A stretch of DNA of 64,000 nt. Origin: Halocatena halophila (GTDB lineage Archaea; Halobacteriota; Halobacteria; Halobacteriales; Haloarculaceae). Position 1 is the stretch's first letter. Every line of letters begins with the position of its first letter. A model generated the notes under the pieces. That model worked only from the letters and a program-made list of their open reading frames with translations. It had not been told where the DNA came from and made no database searches. The DNA is taken from the NCBI GenBank assembly GCA_027563145.1, contig CP071307.1, positions 558,001 through 622,000 on the forward strand, given 5' to 3'. A program made the translations under genes and the position numbers. Below are positions 26,751-37,170 of this stretch, piece after piece.

Positions 26751-27943
26751 CACGAACAGGCGTCTGGCTCATTGGAGCCCGGGGAAATGTGGGAACGATG
26801 GCGATCGTTGGCGCACGAGCGATTGCCACTGGACACGCCACAACCGCTGGACTCGTGACCGAACGACCGCCGTGTACGACACTCAAACTGCCCGGATTCG
26901 ACGATCTCGTCTTTGGTGGACATGACATAACGACGACGGGGATCAGTTCTCGGGCACAATTGCTCGCTGCAAACGGAACGCCACCATCCTCCACCGTTGA
27001 AGCCGTCAGTGACGAGCTCGAACGAATCGACGACCGAATACGAACGGGAACGATCACCGGTTCCGGTTCTGCAATCGAAGCGCTCGCCGAGCAATCAATT
27101 AATGGCGAGTCGCTATCGTCGATGGTCGAACAGCTCAGGAGGACGTATCGAGTGTTCGTTGAGAAACACGATCTGGGACGGCTCGTGGTGGTGAACGTCG
27201 CCTCGACGGAGCAACCACTCGAGCAACCAGCACGGTTCGACAGTCGAGCCACAATCGAACGCGCCATCGAAACAGACGACCGGACGCTTCCGGCGAGCGC
27301 GGTGTATGCCTATGCGGCGCTGCTCGATGGACATCCCTACATCAACTTCACACCCAGCACAGGGGCATCACTTGGGGGCCTCCAGGAGCTCGCTATCGAA
27401 CGGAACGTCCCACACATGGGCCGGGACGGAAAAACCGGTGAAACACTCGTCAAATCAGCGCTCGCCCCGCTGTTTGCCGGCCGAAATCTTCGCGTGACCT
27501 CCTGGTCTGGACACAATATTCTCGGAAACAACGATGGGCGCGTCCTCGAGGATGAAACCCACCAGGCCGGCAAGCTCGAAAGTAAAGGTGGAGTGCTCGA
27601 GGAGTTGCTCGATGGAACGTTTCACAATCAGGTCCGGATCGATTATGCGCCACCGCTTGGCGACTGGAAGACCGCCTGGGATGACATTCGATTCAGCGGC
27701 TTTCTCGATACGGAGATGTCGATGCGGTTCACCTGGGACGGATCGGATTCAGCCCTGGCAGCGCCGCTCGTGCTCGATCTTGTTCGACTCATTGCTCACG
27801 CGGACGAACACGGCGAGGGGGGACCACAACCCCAGCTGGCATCGTTTTTTAAATCGCCACTCGGCGTCGACGAACACGACCTCTCCAGACAGTTTTCGAT
27901 GCTCGAACGGTACGTCGAACGCCACGCCGAGGAACATCCATGA
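26747..27943 (+). CDS. ino1: Inositol-3-phosphate synthase (MIPS)
   Basis: A 398-residue NAD-dependent enzyme that would cyclise glucose-6-phosphate to inositol-3-phosphate. It has the Rossmann loop GVWLIGARGNVGTMAIVGAR at the N-terminus, VVNVASTEQ, the catalytic block YINFTPSTGASLGGLQELA, HMGRDGKTGETLVKS and SWSGHNILGNNDG, all conserved in the prokaryotic MIPS family. Length is normal. The ATG overlaps the oxidase stop by 4 nt, and its own stop overlaps the next ATG by 4 nt, giving a tightly coupled trio. In ebo clusters the corresponding position is held by a sugar-phosphate cyclase (EboD), so this enzyme may supply the cyclic polyol precursor. A lipid-inositol role is the main alternative. 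Confidence 0.9.
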   Translation: MTRTGVWLIGARGNVGTMAIVGARAIATGHATTAGLVTERPPCTTLKLPGFDDLVFGGHDITTTGISSRAQLLAANGTPPSSTVEAVSDELERIDDRIRTGTITGSGSAIEALAEQSINGESLSSMVEQLRRTYRVFVEKHDLGRLVVVNVASTEQPLEQPARFDSRATIERAIETDDRTLPASAVYAYAALLDGHPYINFTPSTGASLGGLQELAIERNVPHMGRDGKTGETLVKSALAPLFAGRNLRVTSWSGHNILGNNDGRVLEDETHQAGKLESKGGVLEELLDGTFHNQVRIDYAPPLGDWKTAWDDIRFSGFLDTEMSMRFTWDGSDSALAAPLVLDLVRLIAHADEHGEGGPQPQLASFFKSPLGVDEHDLSRQFSMLERYVERHAEEHP

Positions 27944-29280
27944 ATACGCGGTGTATCATACTGGATATCGTCGGACTCCAGCCACACCACATCACGCCGT
28001 CGACTGCGCCGGCGCTTGCCTCGGTTCTCGAAACGGTCGTGCCGATGAAGCCCTCATTTCCCGCGCTGACAGTGCCGGCACAGACGACGCTCGCCACCGG
28101 CAGCCCACCGAGCGATCACGGTGACGTGGCGAGCGGTGAGTACGACCGGGCCACCAGTTCAGTGGCGTTCTGGGAGCGTGACCGTGGCAACCGAACCCGG
28201 CTCTGGGAGCGCGCACGCGAACAGGGCCACACGACGGGCGCGTTGTTCTTCCAGCACCTCATCGGCTCGACGGCCGACGTTGCTATCACACCGGCACCGA
28301 TCGAGGACGCAGACAACAACCTGATCGAGATGAACTGCTGGACGAATCCAGACGACTTCTATGAGACGCTGCGAGAGAAGCTTGGACATTTTCCCCTGCA
28401 TGCGTACTGGGGACCTGGCGCGAGCCGTGCCAGCAGCGAGTGGATTCTCGATGCAACAGCCATTTCGATCCAGCGATTCGATCCCGATCTGCTCTGGGTG
28501 TATCTCCCACATCTGGATTATGCAGGCCTCAAGAACGGTCCCGGAGAGGAGTTGGCCGAGGCCGTCAGTGAGATTGACACGCTCGTTGCGGAGTTGCTCT
28601 CCACGCTGAAAGCCAGAAGTCGCTGGGAAAAAACGGCGATAACCGTCGTGAGCGAGTACGGATTCCAGTCCGTTGACACACCCGTTTATCCCAATCGCAC
28701 ACTCCGGGATGCAGGATTGCTGAGCCTCACCGAGGACAGTTCTGGTGGTACTGAGGTCGATTTCGAGAACTCACAGGCGTTCGCAATGGTCGACCACCAG
28801 ATTGCACACATCTACGCCAGTCTCGATTCAATTCCGGACGCGAAGGCCGCTCTTGCCCAGCTCGACGGCGTCGAGACCGTCGTCGAAGCAGGTGATGACT
28901 CCCCGTACGCAATCAACCATCCCAACGCCGGCGAACTGCTCGCAATTGCCAATTCGAACGCGTGGTTCCAGTACTACTGGTGGGAGACAGCAACAGACGC
29001 GCCGGGGTACGCTCGCCAGATGGACATTCATGCCAAGCCTGGATTCGATCCATGTGAGCTCTTTCTTTCCGATGATGGAAGAATTTCGCTCGATGCCAGC
29101 CGGGTTGGGGGCTCACACGGCCGAACCGATCGTGAGACATGGCCAGTCTTCGGAATCGGTGGGCCAGCGCTCTACAATCGGACGCTCGAACTTCCCGATC
29201 CAATGGACGCACAGCACGTTGTCCCCACAATCGAAACACTGCTCGGGACTCGGCCAGAGCTTGATAGCACACACGAATAG
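27940..29280 (+). CDS. eboF: EboF-like alkaline phosphatase/nucleotide pyrophosphatase superfamily protein
   Basis: A 446-residue metallo-phosphodiesterase superfamily protein. The N-terminal LDIVGLQPHHI gives the first metal Asp, and the nucleophile Thr lies in PALTVPAQTTLATGSPPSDHG (about residues 44-64). Segments ITPAPIEDAD, CWTNPDDFYE, FPLHAYWGPGA and VYLPHLDYAG follow the order I know from EboF proteins. There is no signal peptide, so it is cytoplasmic. It is coupled by ATGA to the inositol-phosphate synthase. A T-rich stretch and a new TATA box follow, so transcription may break here. It might remove or transfer a phosphate group on the cluster's product; the reaction is unproved. Confidence 0.83.
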   Translation: MNTRCIILDIVGLQPHHITPSTAPALASVLETVVPMKPSFPALTVPAQTTLATGSPPSDHGDVASGEYDRATSSVAFWERDRGNRTRLWERAREQGHTTGALFFQHLIGSTADVAITPAPIEDADNNLIEMNCWTNPDDFYETLREKLGHFPLHAYWGPGASRASSEWILDATAISIQRFDPDLLWVYLPHLDYAGLKNGPGEELAEAVSEIDTLVAELLSTLKARSRWEKTAITVVSEYGFQSVDTPVYPNRTLRDAGLLSLTEDSSGGTEVDFENSQAFAMVDHQIAHIYASLDSIPDAKAALAQLDGVETVVEAGDDSPYAINHPNAGELLAIANSNAWFQYYWWETATDAPGYARQMDIHAKPGFDPCELFLSDDGRISLDASRVGGSHGRTDRETWPVFGIGGPALYNRTLELPDPMDAQHVVPTIETLLGTRPELDSTHE

Positions 29281-29310
29281 TGTCGAAGGTGATGGTAAGA
29301 ATCAACATAA

Positions 29311-29350
29311 TTTTCTTATTTTTTAATTCTAAATAAAGCATAAATATAAT
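29311..29350 (+). promoter_or_regulatory. T-rich probable terminator followed by the eboB promoter
   Basis: TTTTCTTATTTTTT (29311-29324) is an oligo-T tract suited to archaeal termination after eboF. AAATATAAT (29342-29350) follows and lies 26 nt before the eboB GTG, a standard TATA distance for a leaderless message. The ebo genes are therefore probably two transcription units. Confidence 0.5.
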
Positions 29351-29375
29351 ACTATTGTAGATAGATTATTCTCTC

Positions 29376-30182
29376 GTGTCAGTTCCAATAATAGATCCGC
29401 ACATGCACATGGTCTCACGGTCGAGCACCGACTACGAGCGGGCCCGTCTGGCAGGTATCGAATGTTGCATCGAGCCGGCGTTCTGGAGCGGGACGGACAA
29501 ACGACACGCCGAGTCATTTTTCGATTATTTCGAGCAGCTCATCGGCTTTGAGACGAAGCGCGCCGAGCGGACGGCGGGGATCGACCATTACGTGACCGTT
29601 GGGCTAGAACCAAAAGAGGCGAACTATCCGGAGCTTGCAGACCGAGTGATCGATAGACTGCCGGAGTATCTCGACCGCGACGCAGTGGTTGGAGTGGGCG
29701 AGATCGGCCTCGATCAGGGAACGGACCGTGAGAAAGCGGCGTTTCGACGCCAGCTACGCCTGGCTGAAGAGCGTTCGTTGCCGGTGATTGTTCATACGCC
29801 ACACACGGATAAGCCGGCGGGGACCCAAAAACTCGTAGAGATGATCATCGACGAAGACGTGACCGAAGAGCGAATCGTGATCGATCACAACACGCCAGAA
29901 ACGATCGATATCGCGCTCCAAACCGACTGCTGGCTCGGGTTTACCCTCTATCCAGGGAAGATCGAGATCGACGTGGCAATCGAACTGCTCGAATCATATG
30001 GGACGGAGAAGATGTTGCTAAACAGTGCTGCAGACTGGGATCCGTCGGATCCGCTTGCCGTTCCAAAAGCGCGAGATCGGATGCTCGATCGCGGCTGGGA
30101 CCGGGCGGCCGTTCGAGAAGTTGTCTACGAAAATCCGCGGGCGTTTTTCAACCACTCGCCGAACTTCACCGTCGGGGTGTGA
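29376..30182 (+). CDS. eboB: EboB-like TatD-family metal-dependent hydrolase
   Basis: A 268-residue amidohydrolase-fold protein. IIDPHMHMVSRSSTDYERAR gives the HxH metal pair at residues 9 and 11; CIEPAFWSGTDK, TVGLEPKEAN, VVGVGEIGLDQGTD, PVIVHTPHT and VIDHNTPE follow, the order of EboB proteins. The GTG at 29376 must be the start, because the first in-frame ATG falls inside the HxH motif; a TATA box 26 nt upstream agrees. EboB is one of the three core Ebo proteins tied to precursor export in cyanobacteria; its reaction is unknown. The next gene starts 3 nt after its stop. Confidence 0.87.
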   Translation: MSVPIIDPHMHMVSRSSTDYERARLAGIECCIEPAFWSGTDKRHAESFFDYFEQLIGFETKRAERTAGIDHYVTVGLEPKEANYPELADRVIDRLPEYLDRDAVVGVGEIGLDQGTDREKAAFRRQLRLAEERSLPVIVHTPHTDKPAGTQKLVEMIIDEDVTEERIVIDHNTPETIDIALQTDCWLGFTLYPGKIEIDVAIELLESYGTEKMLLNSAADWDPSDPLAVPKARDRMLDRGWDRAAVREVVYENPRAFFNHSPNFTVGV

Positions 30183-30185
30183 CCA

Positions 30186-31061
<876 letters not shown>

Positions 31062-31076
31062 GAATCTGTTCACACA

Positions 31077-32012
31077 ATGGTGTCGACTGACAGCGTTTGG
31101 ACGCCTCATCGTGTTCGACAGTCACTCGTGGCCTGGGCAACACTTGTTCGGCTTCCAAATCTCGGGACGGCACCGCCAGACGTAATCGCTGGCTGTGCGA
31201 TCGGGCTCGCCGTTGGCCAGGGTGTGTCACTGCCCACCCTGGTCGGGGCCTCGTTCGCTTCGATCTGTCTGTACGGTGCAGGGACCGTTCTGAACGACTA
31301 CGCCGACGCAGCTGTGGATGCTATCGAACGACCCAAACGACCGATCCCCTCGGGAGAAATTTCCGGACGTATGGCGCTCGCTGGAGGCCTAACCCTGCTC
31401 TGTGGTGGTATTATCGGTGGGTATCTTTCAGGAGGTCCGCAATCGGGAATCGTCGCAATCATCCTGGCCACACTGATCGTACTCTACGATGGACTGTGGA
31501 AAGGGAGCGTGCTCGGTTGGGTCACGATGGGTGCGTGCAGGGGAATGAACGTACTGCTCGGTGTATCACTGGCCGTTAATCCGCTCAATGCGCCACCATG
31601 GGCCATCGGTTACGCGATCGCGATTGCGCTCTATATTGGAGCCATCACCCGGCTAGCAGAGGGCGAAACGGGAGCACCAAACTCTCGAGCAGCACTTCTC
31701 GTCGCATACACAGCACTCCTCACCACAGTAGTTCCGTTCTGGTTGCTCATCGAAGAACCAACGACGATCGGTGCGCTCGGTGTGGGATATGGTTTGCTGG
31801 GCTGTTTTGGCTACTGGATCGGTCCTGTGCTCTACCGTACGTACACAGACCCGACGCCGGCGACGGTTGGTCCAACAGTTGGCGTCTGTTTACAGGGACT
31901 CGTGTTGCTGAACGGTGCCGTCGCCGGAGCGATTGTGCCGTCGCTGGGCATCATCGCGGGAGGCTGTTTCATGGCAACGGTTAGAATGGCAAAGACGTTC
32001 AAAATGAGCTGA
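31077..32012 (+). CDS. eboC: EboC-like UbiA-family prenyltransferase
   Basis: A 311-residue polytopic membrane protein of the UbiA superfamily with about eight or nine hydrophobic segments. The first Asp-rich motif is VLNDYADAAVDAIERPKRPI (about 74-93), and the second is weaker (LYDGLWKGSVLGW, then GACRGMNVLLG), as in EboC. LVRLPNLGTAPPDVIAG and SICLYGAGTVLNDY match EboC proteins as I know them. It would transfer an isoprenoid chain or handle a lipid-linked intermediate at the membrane. It starts 16 nt after the preceding isomerase. Other UbiA roles, such as menaquinone or archaeol synthesis, are less likely given this neighbourhood. Confidence 0.86.
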   Translation: MVSTDSVWTPHRVRQSLVAWATLVRLPNLGTAPPDVIAGCAIGLAVGQGVSLPTLVGASFASICLYGAGTVLNDYADAAVDAIERPKRPIPSGEISGRMALAGGLTLLCGGIIGGYLSGGPQSGIVAIILATLIVLYDGLWKGSVLGWVTMGACRGMNVLLGVSLAVNPLNAPPWAIGYAIAIALYIGAITRLAEGETGAPNSRAALLVAYTALLTTVVPFWLLIEEPTTIGALGVGYGLLGCFGYWIGPVLYRTYTDPTPATVGPTVGVCLQGLVLLNGAVAGAIVPSLGIIAGGCFMATVRMAKTFKMS

Positions 32013-32074
32013 GCGATCCACCCGTGGGCAACCGGTTCCCAAGCAGTTAATGTGATACAATGTGAGTGTCACCC

Positions 32075-32923
32075 ATGGTTGAACTTGCGTTTTCGACGAA
32101 CGCGTACACTGAATACGAACTGTCAGAGGCAATCGATCGGATCGCAGCAATCGGGTATGACGGCGTCGAGATTCTTGGAGATGTCCCACACGCGTTCTTT
32201 CCGGAGTTCGATGAGTCGTCATGGGTCACACTCGCAGAACATCTCGAGGAAGCTGCGCTTGCCGTCTCGAACGTGAACGCGAACACCGCACGTGGCTACT
32301 ACGACGATGCGCCTCCCTCTTCATTTTTTGATCCGACGATTATCACCGCGAATACAACGGATCGGCGCTGGCGGATCGAGTATACGAAATCGGCAATCGA
32401 TTTTGCGACCGTCGTCGACGCTCCTGCGGTCTGTCTCACCTCGGGGCGACCGCTTGCCGGAACGCCACCGGAACGGGCAAGAGAGTACCTACTAGACTCG
32501 CTCGCGGAGATCACACGCTACGCCGAAGCGAGAGACGTACACCTGGGAATCGAGTTCGAACCCGAACTGCTCATCGAGTGTACCGACGAAGCACTCGAGC
32601 TCATCGATGAAGTTGACAGCGACGCCCTGGGGATCAACCTTGATATCGGTCACGTTGCCGTCTACGGCGAGGACGTGCCTGCGGCAATCCGTCGCTGTGG
32701 GGGCCATCTCACTGGACTCCACATCGAGGATATCGTTGGGGGACGGGGTGGAAAGCATTACCATCGAATTCCTGGCGAGGGAGATCTCGATTTTGGACGG
32801 CTGTTCGATGCGCTCGATGATATCGATTACACGGGGCATGCGACACTGGAGCTCTACACCTATCCAGATACCCCTGATCGAGCGGCTCGAGAGTCGTTGC
32901 GTGTACTCTCTTCGTTTGTGTAA
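32075..32923 (+). CDS. TIM-barrel sugar-phosphate isomerase/epimerase-like protein 2
   Basis: A 282-residue barrel starting VELAFSTNAYTEYELSEAID, the same opening as the paralogue at 30186. Metal-site segments are LGIEFEPELLIECTDEALE, GINLDIGHVAVYG, GLHIEDIVGG with HYHRIPGEGDLDF, and HATLELYTYPD. The ATG at 32075 is used rather than the GTG three codons upstream. It follows eboC by 62 nt and is the last gene of the cluster; the next gene is convergent. The HxRIPGEGxxDF element is typical of hydroxypyruvate-isomerase and inosose-type enzymes, which fits an inositol-derived substrate, but this is inference. Confidence 0.83.
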   Translation: MVELAFSTNAYTEYELSEAIDRIAAIGYDGVEILGDVPHAFFPEFDESSWVTLAEHLEEAALAVSNVNANTARGYYDDAPPSSFFDPTIITANTTDRRWRIEYTKSAIDFATVVDAPAVCLTSGRPLAGTPPERAREYLLDSLAEITRYAEARDVHLGIEFEPELLIECTDEALELIDEVDSDALGINLDIGHVAVYGEDVPAAIRRCGGHLTGLHIEDIVGGRGGKHYHRIPGEGDLDFGRLFDALDDIDYTGHATLELYTYPDTPDRAARESLRVLSSFV

Positions 32924-32986
32924 TCACCGCCGCTCGAAACCAAGCGAAAGCGTGGCCGTTCGGTGGGTCTACCTCGCGAAAGACGG

Positions 32987-35900
32987 TCACTGCAAGAGTC
33001 TGGCGATAGTTTCGATCGGATGCGGGGGTCGGTCCTCATCAGTGTATGTCGACAGCTGGGACCGACACGACCCGCCGGGTGCGGTCACGACTTCGCCGTC
33101 ACTTTCTCCGATTAGATCGAACAGCTGCTGGCCGATTGCCATCGACAGTTCGTAATGCTCGGCTTCGTAGCCGAACGAGCCGGCCATCCCACAGCAGCTC
33201 GAATCCAGTGGATCCACCTCGTAACCAGCACGGCGAAGCACGCCGACGGCGTGGTGGTCGCGATGGATTGCCGTCTGATTGCAGTGACCGTGGTACGCAA
33301 GCGTTTCGGTCGGCGTCGCCAGCGGAAGCGCTTCGATCAGTCGGCGACGATCGAGAAACTCCATGATCCCTTCTGCGGCCTCCGACACTGCCCTGACGCG
33401 ATCTCCTTCCAGTAGATCCAGATACTCATCCTGGAACATGACCGCATCGGAGGGCTCAACGAACACCACGGTCCATCCATCCGCTACCCTGGGTGCTAGC
33501 GTCTGCACGTTGGTCTGTGCACGATCACTGGCGAGATCGAGCAGTCCCATTGAAAACGCCGCACGACCGCTTGGTGTGAGCTCATCACCTATCCGAACGT
33601 GAACGCCAGCGGCTTCGAGCACCTTGATCGCCGCTTTACCCACGGCCGGATAGCTGTAGTTAGTGTACGTATCGGGAAAGAGCACCACTCGTTCTGTGGC
33701 GTCAGCCGCCGGTATCGAGCTCGTATCTCGACTATCGAACCACGCGGTTAGCGATTCTCGGGTGAATCGTGGCAGTTCGCGGTTACGGGCAATGCCAAAC
33801 AGCTTCTCCAAAAGAAGACGACTCCCCGGCAACCGGGGCCCAATCGTCGAAAGAGGTGCCGTCGCGCTTCCAATTGCGGCGAGCGTATCGATGTGCCCGA
33901 ACAGCTTCGATCGAAGACCGACTCCGGTTTGTTCGTGGTGCTGGTGTTTGAGTTCGGCCTTCAATTTGGCCATATCAACACCCGTCGGACAGTCGCTTTT
34001 ACAGCCCTTGCAGCCAATACAGAGATCGAGTACCTCCCGGTGGAATCGGTCGGACTGAAGCGTCTCTTCCGGAAGTTCTCCCGAGATGGCCGCTCGGAGC
34101 ATGTTCGCACGCCCACGCGTGGATTGAATTTCGTCCTTTGAGGCACGATACGTCGGACACATCACATCGCCCGTCGTCTGCCGGCACGTTCCACAGCCGT
34201 TACACAACTCAACGAGATGAGAGAATCCACCTTCTTCGTCGAAATCGAGTTGAGTCTGTGGCTCGATGGACTGATACTCCGGCCCGTATCGGAGATTCGC
34301 TCGCATGTCCGCACCGACGCCTCGATCCGATGGTGGCCCCGGGTCTGTGCTGTCTTCGCGGTAGACCACGGTTCCCGGATTCAACAGCCAGTCGGGATCG
34401 AACGCCGTTTTTAGCCGTTTGAACGCCGTCCAGAGCGCTTGCCCGTACAGCTTGGGGTTGTACTCCGTTCGAGCCAGCCCGTCGCCGTGCTCACCGGAAA
34501 ACGATCCGTCGTGTTCGACCACCAGATCGGTAACGTCGTCCGTTATCGAATGCATCGTCTCGACGCCGGATTCGGCTTTGAGATTGAGAATTGGACGAAT
34601 GTGGAGCGTTCCGGATCCTGCGTGTGCAAAATACGCCGCCTCAGTGTCGTGTGCATTCAGGATTGACTCGAACTGTTCGACGTACTCGGCAAGCGCCTCG
34701 GGAGGGACAGTCGCATCCTCGATGAACGGATACGGTTTCGGATCGCCTTCGAGACTCATCAGCAGTGGGATGGCTGCCTTCCGGAGCTTCCACAGTCGTT
34801 GTTGTGCCTCGTCACTGTGGGCCTCACGAACGGCAAACGCCCTACCGTCGTCGACGAATCGACTCGTTACCTCTCCGATCGCCGCGTCGAAATCATCCAC
34901 GAGTTCGTCGTCCCACTCCAACAACAGCGCGGCCGCCGTCTCTGTCGGGACATCGCGTGCGTATTCGGCGTATCCCTCTGATTCGCGAGCCAGCCGAAAC
35001 ACCTCCTCGTCCATCAGTTCGACCGCACTCACGGGATGTTCGAGCGCACGCGGCACGGCCTGTAACGCCGCCCGGAGGTCATCGAAACAGTACAGCGCCA
35101 GGGCGGTCTCTTCCGGACAGGTTACCAGCGAAACGCACGCCTCAACGACGATGCCCAGCGTTCCCTCCGCACCAACGAACAGTTTCGAGAGATTGATCAC
35201 CCGGTCGCCAGCCTCGTTTTCGTAGATGACTTTTTGGAGATTATATCCCGAAACGGATCGCTTCAGCGACGGATACCGACGATCGATCTCGGCGGAGTGT
35301 GAGTTAACCAGCTCTCTGACCGTTGCATAGAGTATCGCCTCAGTTCCGCCGCGTTCGATGATCGCCTCGTACTCCTCGCCATCGAGGACAATTTCCCGGG
35401 TGTGAATCAACGTTCCGTCCGCAAGAACCACCCTGAGTTCCTCCGTGTACGCATCGGTAATGCCGTATCGAACCGAATGTGCACCAGTCGAGTTGTTTCC
35501 GATTCCCCCACCAATCGTTGCACGATTCGATGACGCGGGATCGGGGGCGAACTTCAGACCGTGGGGTGAAAGTTGGTCGTCGAGATGGTCCTGTACACAG
35601 CCGGGTTCGACGGTGGCACGTCTGGCAACAGGATCGATATCGACGATCTCATCCATATGTTTCGTGAAATCAAGTACGATACAGCCATGACCGACGGCCT
35701 GGCCTGCAAGCGATGAACCGGTGCCACGTGGAAGCAGTGGCACCGAATGCTCGGTCGCCGTTTCAACCGTCGCCTGGACGTCGGCCACCGTCTTCGGACA
35801 GACCACGCCCGCCGGTTGGGCCTGATAAATGCTCCCGTCAGACGCATACAGCACGCGGGCGTAGCTATCGAAACGTACCTCGCCGTCAACACGGTCACGA

Positions 35901-36013
35901 AGCGTTGCACCCAACGATTCGTACTCGGCAGGATCAATCGGCGTGGTCAGAGTTCTAGCATTCGACCGCCCCGAAACCCGTGGCTCTGTACACGCATCGT
36001 TACCTGTCATCAT
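32987..36013 (-). CDS. FAD-linked oxidase fused to Fe-S/CCG oxidoreductase (glycolate/D-lactate dehydrogenase type)
   Basis: A 1008-residue fusion. Residues ~50-520 are a FAD_binding_4/FAD-oxidase C pair with PLLPRGTGSSLAGQ, IGGGIGNNSTGAHSVRYG and the C-terminal HAGSGTLHIRP and GSFSGEHGDGLART. A ferredoxin-like domain follows with CNGCGTCRQTTGDVMCPTY and CIGCKGCKSDCPTG, ligating two 4Fe-4S clusters. The last ~250 residues carry CCG-domain motifs AYHGHCNQ and SSCCGMAGSFGYE. This is the usual haloarchaeal 2-hydroxyacid dehydrogenase design, oxidising D-lactate, glycolate or D-2-hydroxyglutarate to the quinone pool. Two adjacent ATGs (36013, 36010) are equally good starts. In this setting it could handle glycolate or hydroxyacids from pentose and uronate breakdown, which is inference. 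Confidence 0.9.
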   Translation of the reverse strand: MMTGNDACTEPRVSGRSNARTLTTPIDPAEYESLGATLRDRVDGEVRFDSYARVLYASDGSIYQAQPAGVVCPKTVADVQATVETATEHSVPLLPRGTGSSLAGQAVGHGCIVLDFTKHMDEIVDIDPVARRATVEPGCVQDHLDDQLSPHGLKFAPDPASSNRATIGGGIGNNSTGAHSVRYGITDAYTEELRVVLADGTLIHTREIVLDGEEYEAIIERGGTEAILYATVRELVNSHSAEIDRRYPSLKRSVSGYNLQKVIYENEAGDRVINLSKLFVGAEGTLGIVVEACVSLVTCPEETALALYCFDDLRAALQAVPRALEHPVSAVELMDEEVFRLARESEGYAEYARDVPTETAAALLLEWDDELVDDFDAAIGEVTSRFVDDGRAFAVREAHSDEAQQRLWKLRKAAIPLLMSLEGDPKPYPFIEDATVPPEALAEYVEQFESILNAHDTEAAYFAHAGSGTLHIRPILNLKAESGVETMHSITDDVTDLVVEHDGSFSGEHGDGLARTEYNPKLYGQALWTAFKRLKTAFDPDWLLNPGTVVYREDSTDPGPPSDRGVGADMRANLRYGPEYQSIEPQTQLDFDEEGGFSHLVELCNGCGTCRQTTGDVMCPTYRASKDEIQSTRGRANMLRAAISGELPEETLQSDRFHREVLDLCIGCKGCKSDCPTGVDMAKLKAELKHQHHEQTGVGLRSKLFGHIDTLAAIGSATAPLSTIGPRLPGSRLLLEKLFGIARNRELPRFTRESLTAWFDSRDTSSIPAADATERVVLFPDTYTNYSYPAVGKAAIKVLEAAGVHVRIGDELTPSGRAAFSMGLLDLASDRAQTNVQTLAPRVADGWTVVFVEPSDAVMFQDEYLDLLEGDRVRAVSEAAEGIMEFLDRRRLIEALPLATPTETLAYHGHCNQTAIHRDHHAVGVLRRAGYEVDPLDSSCCGMAGSFGYEAEHYELSMAIGQQLFDLIGESDGEVVTAPGGSCRSQLSTYTDEDRPPHPIETIARLLQ

Positions 36014-36166
36014 GCTCACTACACACAGGGCAGAAGTAAATCCTGGGGTGAACGCAACCAACTACACGGTCATTGACGCCAGCCAACCGTACTGCTGGAG
36101 TACCCCAACAGTAAACAACGCCAACAGAGATATTATTGTTGATATCATAACAAGTGGTACCTACAG

Positions 36167-37081
36167 ATGGTCGAGAGAGCCCCCTGGCGAACGTCAATCC
36201 AGAACGACAGTGATAGATCAGCGGCCCAACGCCAGTATCACACACTGTTGGATGAACTGCAATCGCTCGCCGGTTTCGGCGTCTGGACGTACGATATCGC
36301 AGACGAGTCCCTTTACTGGAGTCCCCACGCCACAGCAGTTCATCCTATCGCTGGTGTTGATCGACCGACACTCTCCGCACTTCTTGAACAGTATCATCAC
36401 CAGGACCGTGATACAATCGCTTCAGGGGTTTCGAAGGCGGTTGAGGATGGTGCGTCGTTTACTGTCGACGTTGCGTTGGCTGGGTCTGGTACAACAGAGC
36501 GACTGATCAGGCTCTCGTGTGCGCCACAGGTCGAGAACGGTGAGACATCCGCCCTCTTTGGTACAGTCGAAGACGTAACGGCAACCAAACGACGCGAGCA
36601 GCGGATCGAGATCCTCCGACGGACGAACCAGACGCTGCGAACGGCAAGCTCAAAAGATGATGTGGCATCCGTACTCGCGAGCGCCGCCAAAAACATTCTC
36701 GGACTCGTCAACACGACAGTACGGCTCGTGAGCGATGACGGGACAACCCTTGAGGCGGTCGTTGCGACCGAAGAGTGCGTCCAGCGGGCCGGGGATCGAC
36801 CGGATTATGAGATTGCGGAGTCGACGCCCGCAGCACGGACGTTTCGAACCGGTGAGCCCGAGATTCATTCGGACCACGATCGAACTGACGACGATCACAG
36901 CCGCGGAGAGCTTCGTTCTGGGCTATACGTACCGATTGGAGACCATGGCGTACTCAGTGCTGGTGATGTGGTCGTCGACGCGTTCGAATCACACGACCTC
37001 GAAGCGGCGGGCTTGCTCGGACAACTGGGTGCTGAAGCAATCACGCGCATCGGATGGGTTCATCGCTCGCGTGCGATCTGA
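36167..37081 (+). CDS. PAS-GAF sensor protein without output domain
   Basis: A 304-residue soluble protein. Residues ~33-145 form a PAS domain (GFGVWTYDIADESLYWSP at the start, RLSCAPQVENGETSALFGTV and EDVTATKRREQRIE at the end). A short coiled linker and a GAF-like domain (about 165-295, ASVLASAAKNILGLVNTTVR, then GLYVPIGDHGVLSAG) follow. This is the sensory core of bacterio-opsin-activator-type proteins, but no histidine kinase, receiver or HTH domain follows the stop at 37081. It is divergent from the FAD/Fe-S gene and 89 nt before the IclR gene. It may modulate another protein in trans, or be a truncated remnant. Confidence 0.78.
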   Translation: MVERAPWRTSIQNDSDRSAAQRQYHTLLDELQSLAGFGVWTYDIADESLYWSPHATAVHPIAGVDRPTLSALLEQYHHQDRDTIASGVSKAVEDGASFTVDVALAGSGTTERLIRLSCAPQVENGETSALFGTVEDVTATKRREQRIEILRRTNQTLRTASSKDDVASVLASAAKNILGLVNTTVRLVSDDGTTLEAVVATEECVQRAGDRPDYEIAESTPAARTFRTGEPEIHSDHDRTDDDHSRGELRSGLYVPIGDHGVLSAGDVVVDAFESHDLEAAGLLGQLGAEAITRIGWVHRSRAI

Positions 37082-37110
37082 TCGACGACAGCAATAAATC
37101 ACCACACCCA

Positions 37111-37140
37111 ATTTCTATTCGAGATTTACATAATAGAAAT
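37111..37140 (+). promoter_or_regulatory. Inverted repeat upstream of the IclR gene
   Basis: Perfect 9-nt arms ATTTCTATT (37111-37119) and AATAGAAAT (37132-37140) are separated by 12 nt that include TTTACATA, a possible TATA element. Arm centres are 21 nt apart, two helical turns, as expected for a dimeric regulator. The site ends 30 nt before the IclR ATG, so autoregulation by IclR is likely. Confidence 0.55.
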
Positions 37141-37170
37141 AGTTATGGTGTTAGAATATATCCATGGAAT

